Of a stretch of DNA of 64,000 nt, positions 1-9,033 are shown piece by piece. The DNA is from Paenibacillus ihumii. GTDB lineage: Bacteria; Bacillota; Bacilli; Paenibacillales; Paenibacillaceae. Location of the stretch: contig NZ_LN884298.1 of NCBI RefSeq assembly GCF_001403875.1, forward strand, positions 434,001-498,000. Reading direction: 5' to 3'. A model generated the notes under the pieces. That model did no database searches. It was given only the letters and a program-made list of their open reading frames with translations, and was not told the DNA's origin. Both the position numbers and the translations under genes were made by a program. Positions within the stretch are counted from its first letter, which is position 1; every line of letters begins with the position of its first letter.

Positions 1-1470
1 AGCCTATTATCTCTCCCCATCATGGCCTCCAGCTCCGCAGAAGTTGCAACTCAGAGGGAGCTATGGGATCGTATCGATGAAGAAATTGTCCAGAACATGC
101 AGCGCTTCGACATTCCGGGCATGGCCTTCGTGCTTGCGGATGAGAACGGTACTATTTATACCAAAGGATATGGAGTAACCGAATGGGGTAGCGCTCGGGA
201 GATTAATTCCACGACCCGGTTTCAAATTGGTTCTATCTCCAAGGTGTTCACTTCGCTAGCTGTTATGCAGCTGCAGGATCAAGGACTGGTCGAGCTGGAT
301 GCTCCTGTCACTGCATACTTGCCATGGTTTGCAACGAAGGACCCCACCCTCTCTGACCTTATAACCATCCATGATCTATTGAATCATACGAGCGGGCTTC
401 CAGGGCGGCTCAATACTCATGATATAACAAGCACGAGTTCTGAGAAAATTGCCGCACAAATCAAGCATAAGCTTCAGAGCGTACAGCTTGCAGCCGATCC
501 GGGGACAACCTATGAATATACCAATATCAACTATGACTTGCTGCAGCTCGTTATTGAGGAGGTCAGCGGTTTAAATTATCCCGACTATATGCGTTATCAT
601 ATCTATGAGCCTCTAGGCATGCATCAAACGTTCTTCACCCGGGCTGCGGCCGGGCTTGACCACAATTTAGCCACCGGACACCGGTATATCTGGGGGCATG
701 TTCGCCCTTTTCATGAGAATCTAGCTTATGCTACCTTGGGATCCGCCGGTTTATCAACCAGTGCCCAAGATTTGGGGACTTACATATCTTTTCTCCTTAG
801 CGGCACTTCCGCCTCGGGTGATCCAGTCATTCAAGCAGATAGTCTGCGCAGGATGCACACCGCTGCTATTTTTGATTCTTCGATCGGGCATGGACACGGT
901 TGGGAGATCACAGCAAATACAATAGAAAAAAAAGGGGGACTCCCCGGATTTTCAGCCAATTTGATATTGGTTCCCGGTGAATCGTACGGCTTCGCCCTGC
1001 TTGCCAACTCCAAGCAAAACATTACCGACGAAACAAACTTTAATATTTACCGGATATTGAAGGGGGACCCTCCTCGGCATTTGGCCAAGAGCGATTATCC
1101 TGCTGTATCTTCCATAAATAAAAGTCTTCTAGCGATCAGCGCTTTGTTGTTCCTTATTATTGTGCTAATATGGCTTCCCACATGGATAAGATGGCTAGGA
1201 AAGAGAACAAGCTGCTCCTTGATCAGGCCAACAATTTCAGCTATACTGTTCTGCTTCGTATTAAATGGTTTAATACTGGCTGGCGTCCTCTATTATATAT
1301 ACGTCCATGTTCCATATGCGAGCGGAGCGCCTTCTCTGCATCGGCTCACAACGGCACCCGACACCGTAAATGGACTAACTCTGCTGTCCATTTTCTGGAT
1401 CGGCTTAAGCATTTCGGTTGCTTGCAAATCTTTTGTTCGCCAGGAGATAGTGACAGCCCCTAGATCATAG
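1..1470 (+). CDS. Serine beta-lactamase-like hydrolase (class C/PBP family), 5' end outside window
   Basis: This is a penicillin-binding-protein-like serine hydrolase of the beta-lactamase class C / esterase group. The SxxK nucleophile motif is visible as S-I-S-K in FQIGSISKVF, the second motif as Y-T-N in YEYTNINYDL, and a KGG-type third motif near KKGGLPGF. After the catalytic domain (to about residue 360) come three hydrophobic segments, so it is membrane-anchored at the C-terminus. An ATG at 22 opens the frame, but the codons before it (S-L-L-S-L-P-I) read like the end of a signal peptide, so the true start is probably upstream of the window. The substrate (peptidoglycan, beta-lactam or ester) cannot be told from sequence. 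Confidence 0.85.
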   Translation, partial: SLLSLPIMASSSAEVATQRELWDRIDEEIVQNMQRFDIPGMAFVLADENGTIYTKGYGVTEWGSAREINSTTRFQIGSISKVFTSLAVMQLQDQGLVELDAPVTAYLPWFATKDPTLSDLITIHDLLNHTSGLPGRLNTHDITSTSSEKIAAQIKHKLQSVQLAADPGTTYEYTNINYDLLQLVIEEVSGLNYPDYMRYHIYEPLGMHQTFFTRAAAGLDHNLATGHRYIWGHVRPFHENLAYATLGSAGLSTSAQDLGTYISFLLSGTSASGDPVIQADSLRRMHTAAIFDSSIGHGHGWEITANTIEKKGGLPGFSANLILVPGESYGFALLANSKQNITDETNFNIYRILKGDPPRHLAKSDYPAVSSINKSLLAISALLFLIIVLIWLPTWIRWLGKRTSCSLIRPTISAILFCFVLNGLILAGVLYYIYVHVPYASGAPSLHRLTTAPDTVNGLTLLSIFWIGLSISVACKSFVRQEIVTAPRS

Positions 1471-1552
1471 ATCACAACAATCCGGACCCTCTTCCATCTT
1501 GATCATAAGCTCGGCCCAGACACTTGATATCGGCTCGCGAGCGAAGCTCCAC

Positions 1553-2614
1553 TTACTTGATCATCTGCTTGATCAGCTCCCGATTTCTCGCCTTGAAAAC
1601 CTCGTTGTGGGAGGACACCATGCCGCTGCGATGCGCATCCGGCTGAATATATTGCTTGGCCCGGTTAACTGCATTAGCCGCATCCTGGAAGGCTCCCGCA
1701 ATAAGATTCAGCTTCCCGTCGTGCCTCAAAATATCTCCTGCGGCATACAGCCCGTCGATGGAGGATTCGCCTCCAGCGCTGCCCGCGATGTAATAATTGT
1801 CCGCAATCTCTATGTTCAGCGCGCTGTTCTTCAGCAGAGCCGTATCGCGCTCGTAGCCGTGATTGATAATGACTTCATCCACGGCAAGATACATAACCTC
1901 ACCCGTCTCATGATTCGTCAACTCTACGCGCTCTATAGCCTCGTGGTTCTCTCCCGCGATCAGCTTCGTAATCGACGTGTTGAAATAACATTTAGCGGAG
2001 CTGCTCAGCAGCTGGGTCACTTGCGCCTCATGCCCGGACAACGACTCTTTGCGGTAGGTCAAATAGACCTGTCCGGCAATCGGCTCCAGTTCATTCGCCC
2101 AGTCGATCGCGGAATTGCCGCCCCCGGAAATGATCACCGTCTTGCCTTTAAAGCGCTGAAGCGACTTCACCGTGTAATTCAGGTTGGACACCTCGAATCT
2201 CTCTGCCCCTTCGATCTCCAGCTTCTGTGGATTTAATATGCCGCCGCCAACGGCGACAATTACCGTGTGGGAGTAGTGCCTCCGCCCCGAGGCAGCCTGC
2301 AGTGCAAATATCCCGTCTTCACGCCGAGAGATCGACTCCACCTTCTCATTCAGCACCACCTCGGGATCAAAGGTTAGCCCCTGCTCGACGAGCTGCTCAA
2401 TTAGCTTCGAGCCCGGAACCGGCGTCAGTCCGCCGACATCCCAGATCATCTTCTCGGGATACACATGAATTTTCCCGCCCAGCCTTGGCTGATATTCTAT
2501 CAGCTTGGTCTTCATCTCCCGAAGCCCGCTATAGAACGCGGAATACAACCCTGCAGGTCCACCGCCAATAATAGTTACATCAAATATCTCCTGCCCTTGC
2601 TGCTCCACAACCAT
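1553..2614 (-). CDS. Ferredoxin/flavodoxin--NADP+ reductase-like FAD oxidoreductase
   Basis: The 353-residue protein belongs to the thioredoxin-reductase-like ferredoxin-NADP reductases (Bacillus YumC/YcgT type). The N-terminal FAD-binding glycine motif GGGPAGLYSAF and a second nucleotide motif ISGGGNSAIDWANEL are clear. The C-terminal G-D FAD signature reads LYAAGDI. There is no CxxC redox pair between the domains, which separates it from thioredoxin reductase. It would pass electrons between NADPH and ferredoxin or flavodoxin. A strong promoter overlapped by a consensus Fur box lies upstream, so it is probably induced by iron starvation and may reduce iron-chelate or ferredoxin partners. 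It is monocistronic: the next gene on this strand upstream is outside the window. Confidence 0.85.
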   Translation of the reverse strand: MVVEQQGQEIFDVTIIGGGPAGLYSAFYSGLREMKTKLIEYQPRLGGKIHVYPEKMIWDVGGLTPVPGSKLIEQLVEQGLTFDPEVVLNEKVESISRREDGIFALQAASGRRHYSHTVIVAVGGGILNPQKLEIEGAERFEVSNLNYTVKSLQRFKGKTVIISGGGNSAIDWANELEPIAGQVYLTYRKESLSGHEAQVTQLLSSSAKCYFNTSITKLIAGENHEAIERVELTNHETGEVMYLAVDEVIINHGYERDTALLKNSALNIEIADNYYIAGSAGGESSIDGLYAAGDILRHDGKLNLIAGAFQDAANAVNRAKQYIQPDAHRSGMVSSHNEVFKARNRELIKQMIK

Positions 2615-2680
2615 TCACTCCTCAGCTATAATTACAGCCCTTGAATATATATTGAGACGTTCATTGGCCATTCTATAGTG

Positions 2681-2709
2681 ATTATATTGAAAATGATAAT
2701 CATTATCAA
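2681..2709 (-). promoter_or_regulatory. Sigma-A promoter with overlapping Fur box
   Basis: Read on the minus strand, a -35 TTGATA (2704-2709) and a -10 TATAAT (2681-2686) are separated by exactly 17 bases. A perfect 7-1-7 inverted repeat TGATAATCATTATCA (2694-2708) covers the -35 and half the spacer. It matches the classic Fur box of Bacillus. Fur-Fe2+ binding here would block RNA polymerase, so the reductase gene is predicted to be iron-repressed. Confidence 0.85.
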
Positions 2710-2787
2710 GTTGACATGGGGCCACTTCTTAGAAAAGTTATGATTTCAATGTTGCGTTTATTGCTCAGGAAATAACCTGAATATCAG

Positions 2788-2833
2788 AAAGCCCCTAAAG
2801 CGCATGGCTACCGCCTGCTGCCTTAGGGGCTTT
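2788..2833 (-). terminator. Hairpin terminator after the epimerase gene
   Basis: An 11-bp perfect stem, AAAGCCCCTAA (2788-2798) with TTAGGGGCTTT (2823-2833), lies 25 bases past the epimerase stop codon. The U-tract is short, so the terminator may be moderate and may act in both directions. Confidence 0.65.
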
Positions 2834-2858
2834 GAACATTGCAAAATTATTAAATCTA

Positions 2859-3878
2859 TTATTCAGTTACAACAGCCTTTACAGCACGGTCCATGGCATC
2901 GATCACCCTGTCGCACCACGCGTCGAATTCCGGATCCTCGAGCTGAAGCTCTGGATGGGCCAGGATGTACTGCACAGTCTGCTTGATGCCTTGATCAAGC
3001 CTAGTCGTTGCCACGAATTCTGGAACAAGGCGCTTCAGTTTAGAATTGTCGAACACTACCGAATTCGCTTTGTCCCCCAGCAGGCTGCCCCGTAAATCAT
3101 CGGAGCTGCAGGCCGCCAGAAATTCGGAGGCTACATGAACCGCATTCAGCTTCACGCCCAAAGCATCCGCAATCATCTCATAAATTTGGTTCCAGGTCAC
3201 CGTCTCATCGGACGTTATATGAACGGACTCGCCAATCGCATGGATGTTGCCCATCAGGCCGATGAAGCCCTTGGCAAAATCGCTGTTATGCGTCATCGTC
3301 CAAAGAGAGGTTCCGTCCCCATGAATGATGACCGGCTTGTTCTCGAGCATCCGCTTGGCAACCTGCCAGCTCCCCCTGCGGCCATGCACGCCCAGCGGGA
3401 TGGAACGCTCGCAATACGTATGGCTTGGCCTTACAATCGTAATCGGGAAGCCATTCTCCCGGTACTGCTTCATTAGATACTCTTCGCAGGCGATTTTATT
3501 TCTGGAATACTCCCAATAAGGGTTCGATAAAGGCGTTCCTTCAGTAACTCTATAATCCGACAATGGCGTCTGATAGGCGGACGCCGAGCTAATGAAGATA
3601 AACTGCTTCGTTCTCCCGTTGAACAGGCGATAATCCCGCTCCAACTGCTCGGGGTGGAAGGCAATAAAATCGGCAACGACATCAAAGGCCATGCCCTCGA
3701 TAAGCCTAGCCACCTCGGCCTCATCGTTGATATCGGCCTGGAGGAGGTTTACCCCGGCAGACAGACCGCTATTTCTTGTCCCGCGATTCAATAAATACAG
3801 CTCGCAATCCATATCCGCCAGCTGCTGTGTAATGGCCGAGCTAATCGTTCCTGTTCCACCGATAAATAGTACTTTCAT
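2859..3878 (-). CDS. NAD-dependent epimerase/dehydratase family protein (extended SDR)
   Basis: The 339-residue protein starts with the Rossmann motif GGTGTISSAI. The SDR catalytic region shows SSASAYQ followed by YWEYSRNKIACEEYL, i.e. the Ser and YxxxK pattern of extended short-chain dehydrogenases. The likely substrate is a nucleotide sugar or sugar derivative, but the exact one is not recognisable. The start ATG has a good GGAGGTG ribosome binding site four bases upstream. It lies downstream of the xylanase gene on the same strand, but a strong terminator between them (3994-4018) suggests a separate transcript. Confidence 0.8.
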   Translation of the reverse strand: MKVLFIGGTGTISSAITQQLADMDCELYLLNRGTRNSGLSAGVNLLQADINDEAEVARLIEGMAFDVVADFIAFHPEQLERDYRLFNGRTKQFIFISSASAYQTPLSDYRVTEGTPLSNPYWEYSRNKIACEEYLMKQYRENGFPITIVRPSHTYCERSIPLGVHGRRGSWQVAKRMLENKPVIIHGDGTSLWTMTHNSDFAKGFIGLMGNIHAIGESVHITSDETVTWNQIYEMIADALGVKLNAVHVASEFLAACSSDDLRGSLLGDKANSVVFDNSKLKRLVPEFVATTRLDQGIKQTVQYILAHPELQLEDPEFDAWCDRVIDAMDRAVKAVVTE

Positions 3879-3993
3879 AAGACACCTCCGATTGTGGTTG
3901 CTTCCACCTTCAATCTAACATGCATGCGCCTCCAAGACAATGTAACCGACCTCCCGGGAGTTGCTGTATACAATTTAACCAGGACGCCCCGCC

Positions 3994-4018
3994 AAAAAAG
4001 GAGTCCGTACCGGACTCC
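3994..4018 (-). terminator. Intrinsic terminator of the xylanase operon
   Basis: On the minus strand an 8-bp stem (GGAGTCCG/CGGACTCC, 4000-4007 with 4011-4018, three-base loop) is followed directly by six T residues. It lies about 90 bases after the GH10 stop codon. Confidence 0.85.
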
Positions 4019-4110
4019 CTTCCTTACTTCAAATGAATTGTCGCCTTCTCAGCTTTACGCTATCCCCACCGTGCTTCGCCCCGTCAGACCCCAATCCTAG
4101 AATAGCGAGG

Positions 4111-5127
4111 TCACTGGCGGGAAAGTGCAGCAACCCGATGAAATGCCAGTTTGGGATGATGCTGCTCATCGAACAGGAAAGGCCAATTTTTCCGCCCCCG
4201 GACGGGAAAATCGTTCAGCCACGTATAATCATCCGCAGCCCCCCAGAAGGTCACGGAAGTGATTACATCCCGGTATTCCCTCAGCAGCTTGAAAATTTCC
4301 TCATACCGCTCAGCCTGCAGCTCAAGCAATTCCGCCGGAGGCTCGGTTATATCCGTACGCTTGTCGTCAAAACGAAACAGCGACATATCCAGCTCCGTAA
4401 GCTGCAGCTGCAGGCCAAGAGAAGCATACTTCTCCAGTGCCGCTCGGATCTCGCCGAGAGAAGGACCATACAAATTCCAATGCGCCTGCAGTCCAATGCC
4501 ATGAATAGGCACGCCTTGCTCCAGCAGCGACTTCACCAGAGCATGGATCTTGTCTCGCTTCGCCGGATTGGACTCGTTGTAGTCATTATAGAAGAGCAGC
4601 GCATTAGGGTCAGCCTCATGAGCATACTCGAACGCCCGGGCAATGAATTCCGGTCCGGCAATATCCAGCCATTTCGACCGGCGCAGCAGGCCGTCTCCCT
4701 CGTCCTCTATAACCTCGTTTACCACATCCCAAGCATAAATATCGTTTTTATAACGTCCTACTACCGTATGGATGTGCGATTTCAGCCTCTCCAGCAGAGT
4801 TGCCTTATCTACAGGATTTCCCTGCTTGTCTTCGAACAGCCAGCCTGTGGACTGGTTATGCCACACTAAAGTGTGTCCCCGCATCGCCATGCCATGCTTC
4901 CGGGCGAAGGCCGCCAATCGATCCGCCTCGTCAAAAGCATAAGCCCCCTCCTCCGGCTGCAGACTGGCAAACTTCATTTCATTCTCTGCCGTAATACTGT
5001 TGAAGTGATAAGCAAGCAGCTCCTCCTGTGTCCGTATAGTCATCGGATTAACAGCGGCTCCGATCTGAAAGTCCTCCGCAAACATCTCCTTCAGCGCTGC
5101 CTCCGTGCGAATAGCTCTCGTGGTCAA
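4111..5127 (-). CDS. Intracellular GH10 endo-1,4-beta-xylanase
   Basis: The 338-residue protein is a complete GH10 catalytic domain. The ENEMKF segment, the HTLVWHNQ motif, the acid/base glutamate in DVVNEV and the nucleophile glutamate in LQLTELDM are all present. There is no signal peptide or carbohydrate-binding module, so it should act in the cytoplasm on imported xylo-oligosaccharides or aldouronates. The start is TTG with AGGAGG seven bases upstream. It is the last gene of the binding protein/permease/permease unit. The arrangement recalls the aldouronate-utilization clusters of Paenibacillus (known family context), although no GH67 or GH43 gene is seen here. Confidence 0.92.
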   Translation of the reverse strand: MTTRAIRTEAALKEMFAEDFQIGAAVNPMTIRTQEELLAYHFNSITAENEMKFASLQPEEGAYAFDEADRLAAFARKHGMAMRGHTLVWHNQSTGWLFEDKQGNPVDKATLLERLKSHIHTVVGRYKNDIYAWDVVNEVIEDEGDGLLRRSKWLDIAGPEFIARAFEYAHEADPNALLFYNDYNESNPAKRDKIHALVKSLLEQGVPIHGIGLQAHWNLYGPSLGEIRAALEKYASLGLQLQLTELDMSLFRFDDKRTDITEPPAELLELQAERYEEIFKLLREYRDVITSVTFWGAADDYTWLNDFPVRGRKNWPFLFDEQHHPKLAFHRVAALSRQ

Positions 5128-5208
5128 AACAATTCCTCCTGTCTGGTCATTCGCTCCAGTAATTCACATCCCTATATCGCCCGTATCCCCATATCGCTTC
5201 CATAACCG

Positions 5209-6168
5209 TTACTCCTTAACGCTTCCTACATTCAGACCGACGACAAAATACTTCTGCATGAAGGGGTAAACCAGCAGAATAGGCACGGAAGCCACAACCG
5301 TCACCGAAGCCCGAATCGATAAAGGCGTCACCATTTGCGCGGCCGCACCCTGAGTCATGCCTGCCCCCGCAGCTACTGAAGGATTGTTATTAGCATTCAT
5401 ACTCGAGGATAACAGCTTCATCAGTTCGTATTGCAAGGTGCTCAGCTCCTGTCTAGAGGAGGTGTAGATGAAGGCGTCAAACCAGGAGTTCCATGCCCCG
5501 ACAGCAACAAACAATGCAATAGTGGCCAACACTGGCTTGCAGAGCGGGAAAATGATCTGCCAGAAAATTTTGAAATCACCGGCTCCATCGATCCTCGCCG
5601 ACTCGACCAAGCTTTCAGAAATAGATCCGATATAGGTACGGATCACGATCATGTTAAACGCGCTGATCATTGAAGGGATCACGTACACCCAGAACGAATT
5701 GATCAAGTGCAGGTCCTTCATCAGGAAGTAGCCTGGAATCAGACCGGCGTTAAAGTACATCGTCAGGATAAAAATGAAGGTAATCGGCTTGCGGAACACA
5801 TACTCCCGCCGGCTCAGTGTATAGGCCAGCATCGTTGTCAGGAACAAATTCAGCAAGGTCGACAACACCGTTCTGGCTACCGAAACCCAAAATGCGTTAT
5901 ATATCGTTCCCGAGACGAAAACCGCCTTGTAGTTCTGCAAGGTGAATTCCCTTGGCCAAAGATATAATCCGCCACGGATCGTATCGTTCCCTGCATTAAG
6001 GGATACGACGATCGTGTTTAGAAATGGATATAAGGTGACGATGACCAAGACAACCATGAATATCGTGTTGAAGGTATGGAAGATTATCGGTTCTATCCGT
6101 CCTCTTCTGATGCGTCTATTGACTGCCGCAACAGTTGCCGGCCTTGGGGTGGTTGAATGATTTGCCAT
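5209..6168 (-). CDS. Carbohydrate ABC transporter permease (YtcP/LplC type)
   Basis: A 319-residue inner-membrane permease with about six hydrophobic segments. It carries the cytoplasmic EAA loop ESARIDGAGDFKIFWQIIFP that docks the ATPase, and the typical YtcP C-terminus with YPFMQKYFVVGLNVGSVKE. It pairs with the LplB-type permease just upstream: the stop and start are two bases apart and the ribosome binding site AGAGAGG lies inside the upstream gene. No ATP-binding gene is in the cluster. Importers of this class usually share a multitask ATPase encoded elsewhere, such as MsmX. Confidence 0.9.
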   Translation of the reverse strand: MANHSTTPRPATVAAVNRRIRRGRIEPIIFHTFNTIFMVVLVIVTLYPFLNTIVVSLNAGNDTIRGGLYLWPREFTLQNYKAVFVSGTIYNAFWVSVARTVLSTLLNLFLTTMLAYTLSRREYVFRKPITFIFILTMYFNAGLIPGYFLMKDLHLINSFWVYVIPSMISAFNMIVIRTYIGSISESLVESARIDGAGDFKIFWQIIFPLCKPVLATIALFVAVGAWNSWFDAFIYTSSRQELSTLQYELMKLLSSSMNANNNPSVAAGAGMTQGAAAQMVTPLSIRASVTVVASVPILLVYPFMQKYFVVGLNVGSVKE

Positions 6169-6170
6169 AA

Positions 6171-7130
6171 CTATAACAACCTCTCTTCCCCTAGTCGTTT
6201 AGCCATCCAGTTTGCAAAGAGCAGCATGGTCACGCTAACGACCGTTTTGAATATACCAGCAGCAGTAGCTAGTGAGTAATTGCCTTGAGCGAGCCCATAT
6301 TTCAACACGAAAATATCTATCGTCTGCGACCAGTCGAGGACAAGGCCGTTACCCAGCAGATATTGAACCTCGAAGCCTGCTTCGAGAATATGACCGATCG
6401 ACATGATCAACAGAATAATAATCGTTGGTTTTATGCCCGGCAGTGTAATATGGAGCATTTTCCTATAGCGGCTTGCTCCATCGATATCTGCAGCTTCGTA
6501 CAGTGCGGGATCGATTGCGGACATGGCGGCCAAGTAGATAATCGTATTCCAGCCGACTTCTTTCCACACATGCGAAGCACCGACAATGCCCCAAAAATAC
6601 TTTCCTTCGCTGAGCCATTGAATCGGCTCTTTAATCAGATTTAGCTTAAGCAGGACGTCGTTGACAATTCCGTCTGAAGCTAGCGAAGTAGCTACAATTC
6701 CAGTTACGATAATCCATGATAAAAAATGCGGCAGATAGGATATCGTCTGCACGGTTCTTTTCCAGAATACCTTCTTGATTTCATTCAGCAATAAAGCCAA
6801 TATAATCGCGGTCGTAAAGCCGAGAATTAGATTAATAACACTCATCGCAAGCGTATTTCGAAGCACCTGCAAAAAACTGTCGTCTTTAAACAAAAATTCG
6901 AAGTGTTTAAAACCTACCCATTTCTGATCACTGAAGCTGCGCGCTGGCTTATAGTCCTGGAAGGCCATGGTCCAACCCCAAATTGGAACATAGGCGAATA
7001 AAACGATGTAGGCCAGAAGTGGCACTGACATGTAGATCAGCTGACTCTGGCTTTTAATGAGGGACCAGGTCATTTTCTTTTCTTTTTTAGACTTCCGGCC
7101 GGTACGATCTTTCGTTAATGTCTCATCCAT
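6171..7130 (-). CDS. Carbohydrate ABC transporter permease (LplB type)
   Basis: Permease with six predicted membrane segments, the LplB-type signature PIWGWTMAFQDYKPARSF and an EAA loop EAADIDGASRYRKMLHITLP. A longer frame opens at 7205, but a GGAGAAAA ribosome binding site at about 7136-7143 points to the ATG at 7130 (MDETLTKD), giving 319 residues. It is the partner of the downstream YtcP-like permease and the upstream binding lipoprotein in the xylo-oligosaccharide uptake system. Confidence 0.9.
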   Translation of the reverse strand: MDETLTKDRTGRKSKKEKKMTWSLIKSQSQLIYMSVPLLAYIVLFAYVPIWGWTMAFQDYKPARSFSDQKWVGFKHFEFLFKDDSFLQVLRNTLAMSVINLILGFTTAIILALLLNEIKKVFWKRTVQTISYLPHFLSWIIVTGIVATSLASDGIVNDVLLKLNLIKEPIQWLSEGKYFWGIVGASHVWKEVGWNTIIYLAAMSAIDPALYEAADIDGASRYRKMLHITLPGIKPTIIILLIMSIGHILEAGFEVQYLLGNGLVLDWSQTIDIFVLKYGLAQGNYSLATAAGIFKTVVSVTMLLFANWMAKRLGEERLL

Positions 7131-7208
7131 AAGCGTTTTCTCCCCAAAGCCTGTAATTACGGAAGGCGGGAGACAAATGCAGATGTCCTCCACCTTCCGA
7201 TTCAACCC

Positions 7209-8897
7209 TTATTTCACTGACCAGGTATCCCTTCTCCACTGCAATACTTCATTGATGCGATCTTCATATGCCTTGATGTTAAGCTTCCTGATTTCGGACA
7301 CATACTCGTTCCATACATTTTCGAAATCGGCTGGCTTGGCAAGAATGGCTTTCGGCAAATACTTCGTCGACAATTCATTTTGCTTCGTATTTACAATTTT
7401 GGCTTCAGATCCATCCACCAAGTCTACGGACCAAGCTGGATAAGCAATGTCATTCTCCGGTGCCTCACTAAAGAAGTCAACGGGACTGTCAAAGCCGTAA
7501 GCTTCAAGGAACTGTCTATCATACGGTTTCAACCCAGCCTTGAATTCTTCAGGTTGAGCGGCTGCATCCGTGGAGTTCCCATCGGAGAAGTAACCTTCCA
7601 TTTTCGGTGCAAATTTAAACCAAGCATCCGCTTTGTTGGCCAATTTCCAGGTGCCGTCATTAAAGTTATCACGCTGCTCTTGCGTTTTCATGAAGCGACC
7701 TTCCTCATTGACATAGTAATCCTCGTCTGGAATTCCCCAAGAGAGAATTTTCTGCCAATCCTCTTCTATCAAGCGATCCATTAACTTAATAATCTTCACA
7801 GGATCCTTCGCGTTGACACTAATGCCAAAACCGTTGTTGAGGTTCAGTGCCGGACGATCCTTATAGTGATCCCTTATGCTTGTATCGTATACGAGAGGAA
7901 GACCTATATAAGTTCTTTCGAGCTTCTCCTGTGTAATTAAGGATTCCTCAGCCGTTTGGAAATTCCAATGCTGGTCAAACATACCGAGAACGGCACCGCT
8001 TGAAATTTTGGCCATATACTGGTCGTAGTTTTGGGTAAATGCCTCTTTATCGACTAATCCGGCCGCATTCATTTCATTCAGCTTTTGATAGTACCGCTTC
8101 GCGTAATCCTTATCAGCAAAAATCTCCGCTTTGCCGTCTTTGACAACGACGCCACCGTCATTTGGATGACCGATCAAATGCTGCGGAGCGTTGAACAGAC
8201 TCCAGTTTCTCCAGTCATAGTTCAGGATCTCGAAACCAATGGTCGGGGTTCCGTCGATCGTTGGGTATTTCTCCTTATACTTGGCGATCAAATCAAAGTA
8301 TTCATCCAGCGTCTTGACTTGAGGATAACCTGCATCCTCCAATACCGCTTTTTGAATCCAGAAGGCCGGTCCTGCATACCAGTTGCTGGCAGGGTCGGCG
8401 TTCAAAACGCCATAGTTCGGAAGAATATAAATATGACCGTCATTTGGATCCTTCATCATATTCCAATATTTTTCATAATGTTTTTTCAAGTTCGGAGCGT
8501 GTTCCTCGATCAGATCCTCCAGAGGAATATAAGCCCCGGCTGCAGTCAGCTTCGTATTTCCTGTCATCATGTCAGGATAATCGCCGCCAGCGATCATAAC
8601 GCCCAGCTTCTGGTCAATGTCGCCCGCCAGGAATTCAAACTTGAAGGTAGCACCTGTCTCTTCTTTGATCTTCTTGTATATTTTATTGTCCGGCGTCGGC
8701 TGCTGTCCGGCTTCCCCGATAAAGATACTGATTTCGAACGGTTCTACCTTGCCATCATTATTTCCGGTCGCCGTCTGCTCCGGAGTATTGTTCCCGCTTG
8801 GCTTCGCATTCCCGCCGCTGCAGCCCGATAGAACGACGCTGAGCGACAACAGCAGAATTGTCCCGAGCCGAAGCCATGTCTTAGATGTACCCCCCAT
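7209..8897 (-). CDS. Extracellular sugar-binding lipoprotein (LplA type)
   Basis: A 562-residue substrate-binding protein. The N-terminal signal peptide ends in the lipobox LSGC (VVLSGCSGG), so it is lipid-anchored outside the membrane. A Ser/Asn/Thr-rich linker follows, then a long type-1 solute-binding fold. The ribosome binding site GGAGGTG is nine bases before the ATG. It is the first gene of the transport unit and should bind xylo-oligosaccharides or aldouronates, inferred from the adjacent GH10 enzyme. The 136-base gap to the regulator gene upstream holds an inverted repeat, so it probably has its own regulated promoter. Confidence 0.88.
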   Translation of the reverse strand: MGGTSKTWLRLGTILLLSLSVVLSGCSGGNAKPSGNNTPEQTATGNNDGKVEPFEISIFIGEAGQQPTPDNKIYKKIKEETGATFKFEFLAGDIDQKLGVMIAGGDYPDMMTGNTKLTAAGAYIPLEDLIEEHAPNLKKHYEKYWNMMKDPNDGHIYILPNYGVLNADPASNWYAGPAFWIQKAVLEDAGYPQVKTLDEYFDLIAKYKEKYPTIDGTPTIGFEILNYDWRNWSLFNAPQHLIGHPNDGGVVVKDGKAEIFADKDYAKRYYQKLNEMNAAGLVDKEAFTQNYDQYMAKISSGAVLGMFDQHWNFQTAEESLITQEKLERTYIGLPLVYDTSIRDHYKDRPALNLNNGFGISVNAKDPVKIIKLMDRLIEEDWQKILSWGIPDEDYYVNEEGRFMKTQEQRDNFNDGTWKLANKADAWFKFAPKMEGYFSDGNSTDAAAQPEEFKAGLKPYDRQFLEAYGFDSPVDFFSEAPENDIAYPAWSVDLVDGSEAKIVNTKQNELSTKYLPKAILAKPADFENVWNEYVSEIRKLNIKAYEDRINEVLQWRRDTWSVK

Positions 8898-8982
8898 TGT
8901 TTAAAGCACCTCCGCAAAAATTTTTAGCTACACACAAGCTTCCATTGTAAGCCCTTTCATGTAACTTATCTTTATTTTAGAA

Positions 8983-9008
8983 GTGCTATCCGGGCTGAAC
9001 TATAGCAC
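8983..9008 (-). promoter_or_regulatory. Inverted repeat upstream of the sugar-binding lipoprotein gene
   Basis: Perfect 7-bp arms GTGCTAT (8983-8989) and ATAGCAC (9002-9008) with a 12-base spacer lie about 90 bases upstream of the lipoprotein start, in the short gap after the response regulator gene. There is no T-run, so an operator is more likely than a terminator. An AraC-type YesN regulator from the same cluster is a plausible binder (inference). Confidence 0.5.
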
Positions 9009-9033
9009 AATTAAAGGTCTCACCCTAAAAATA

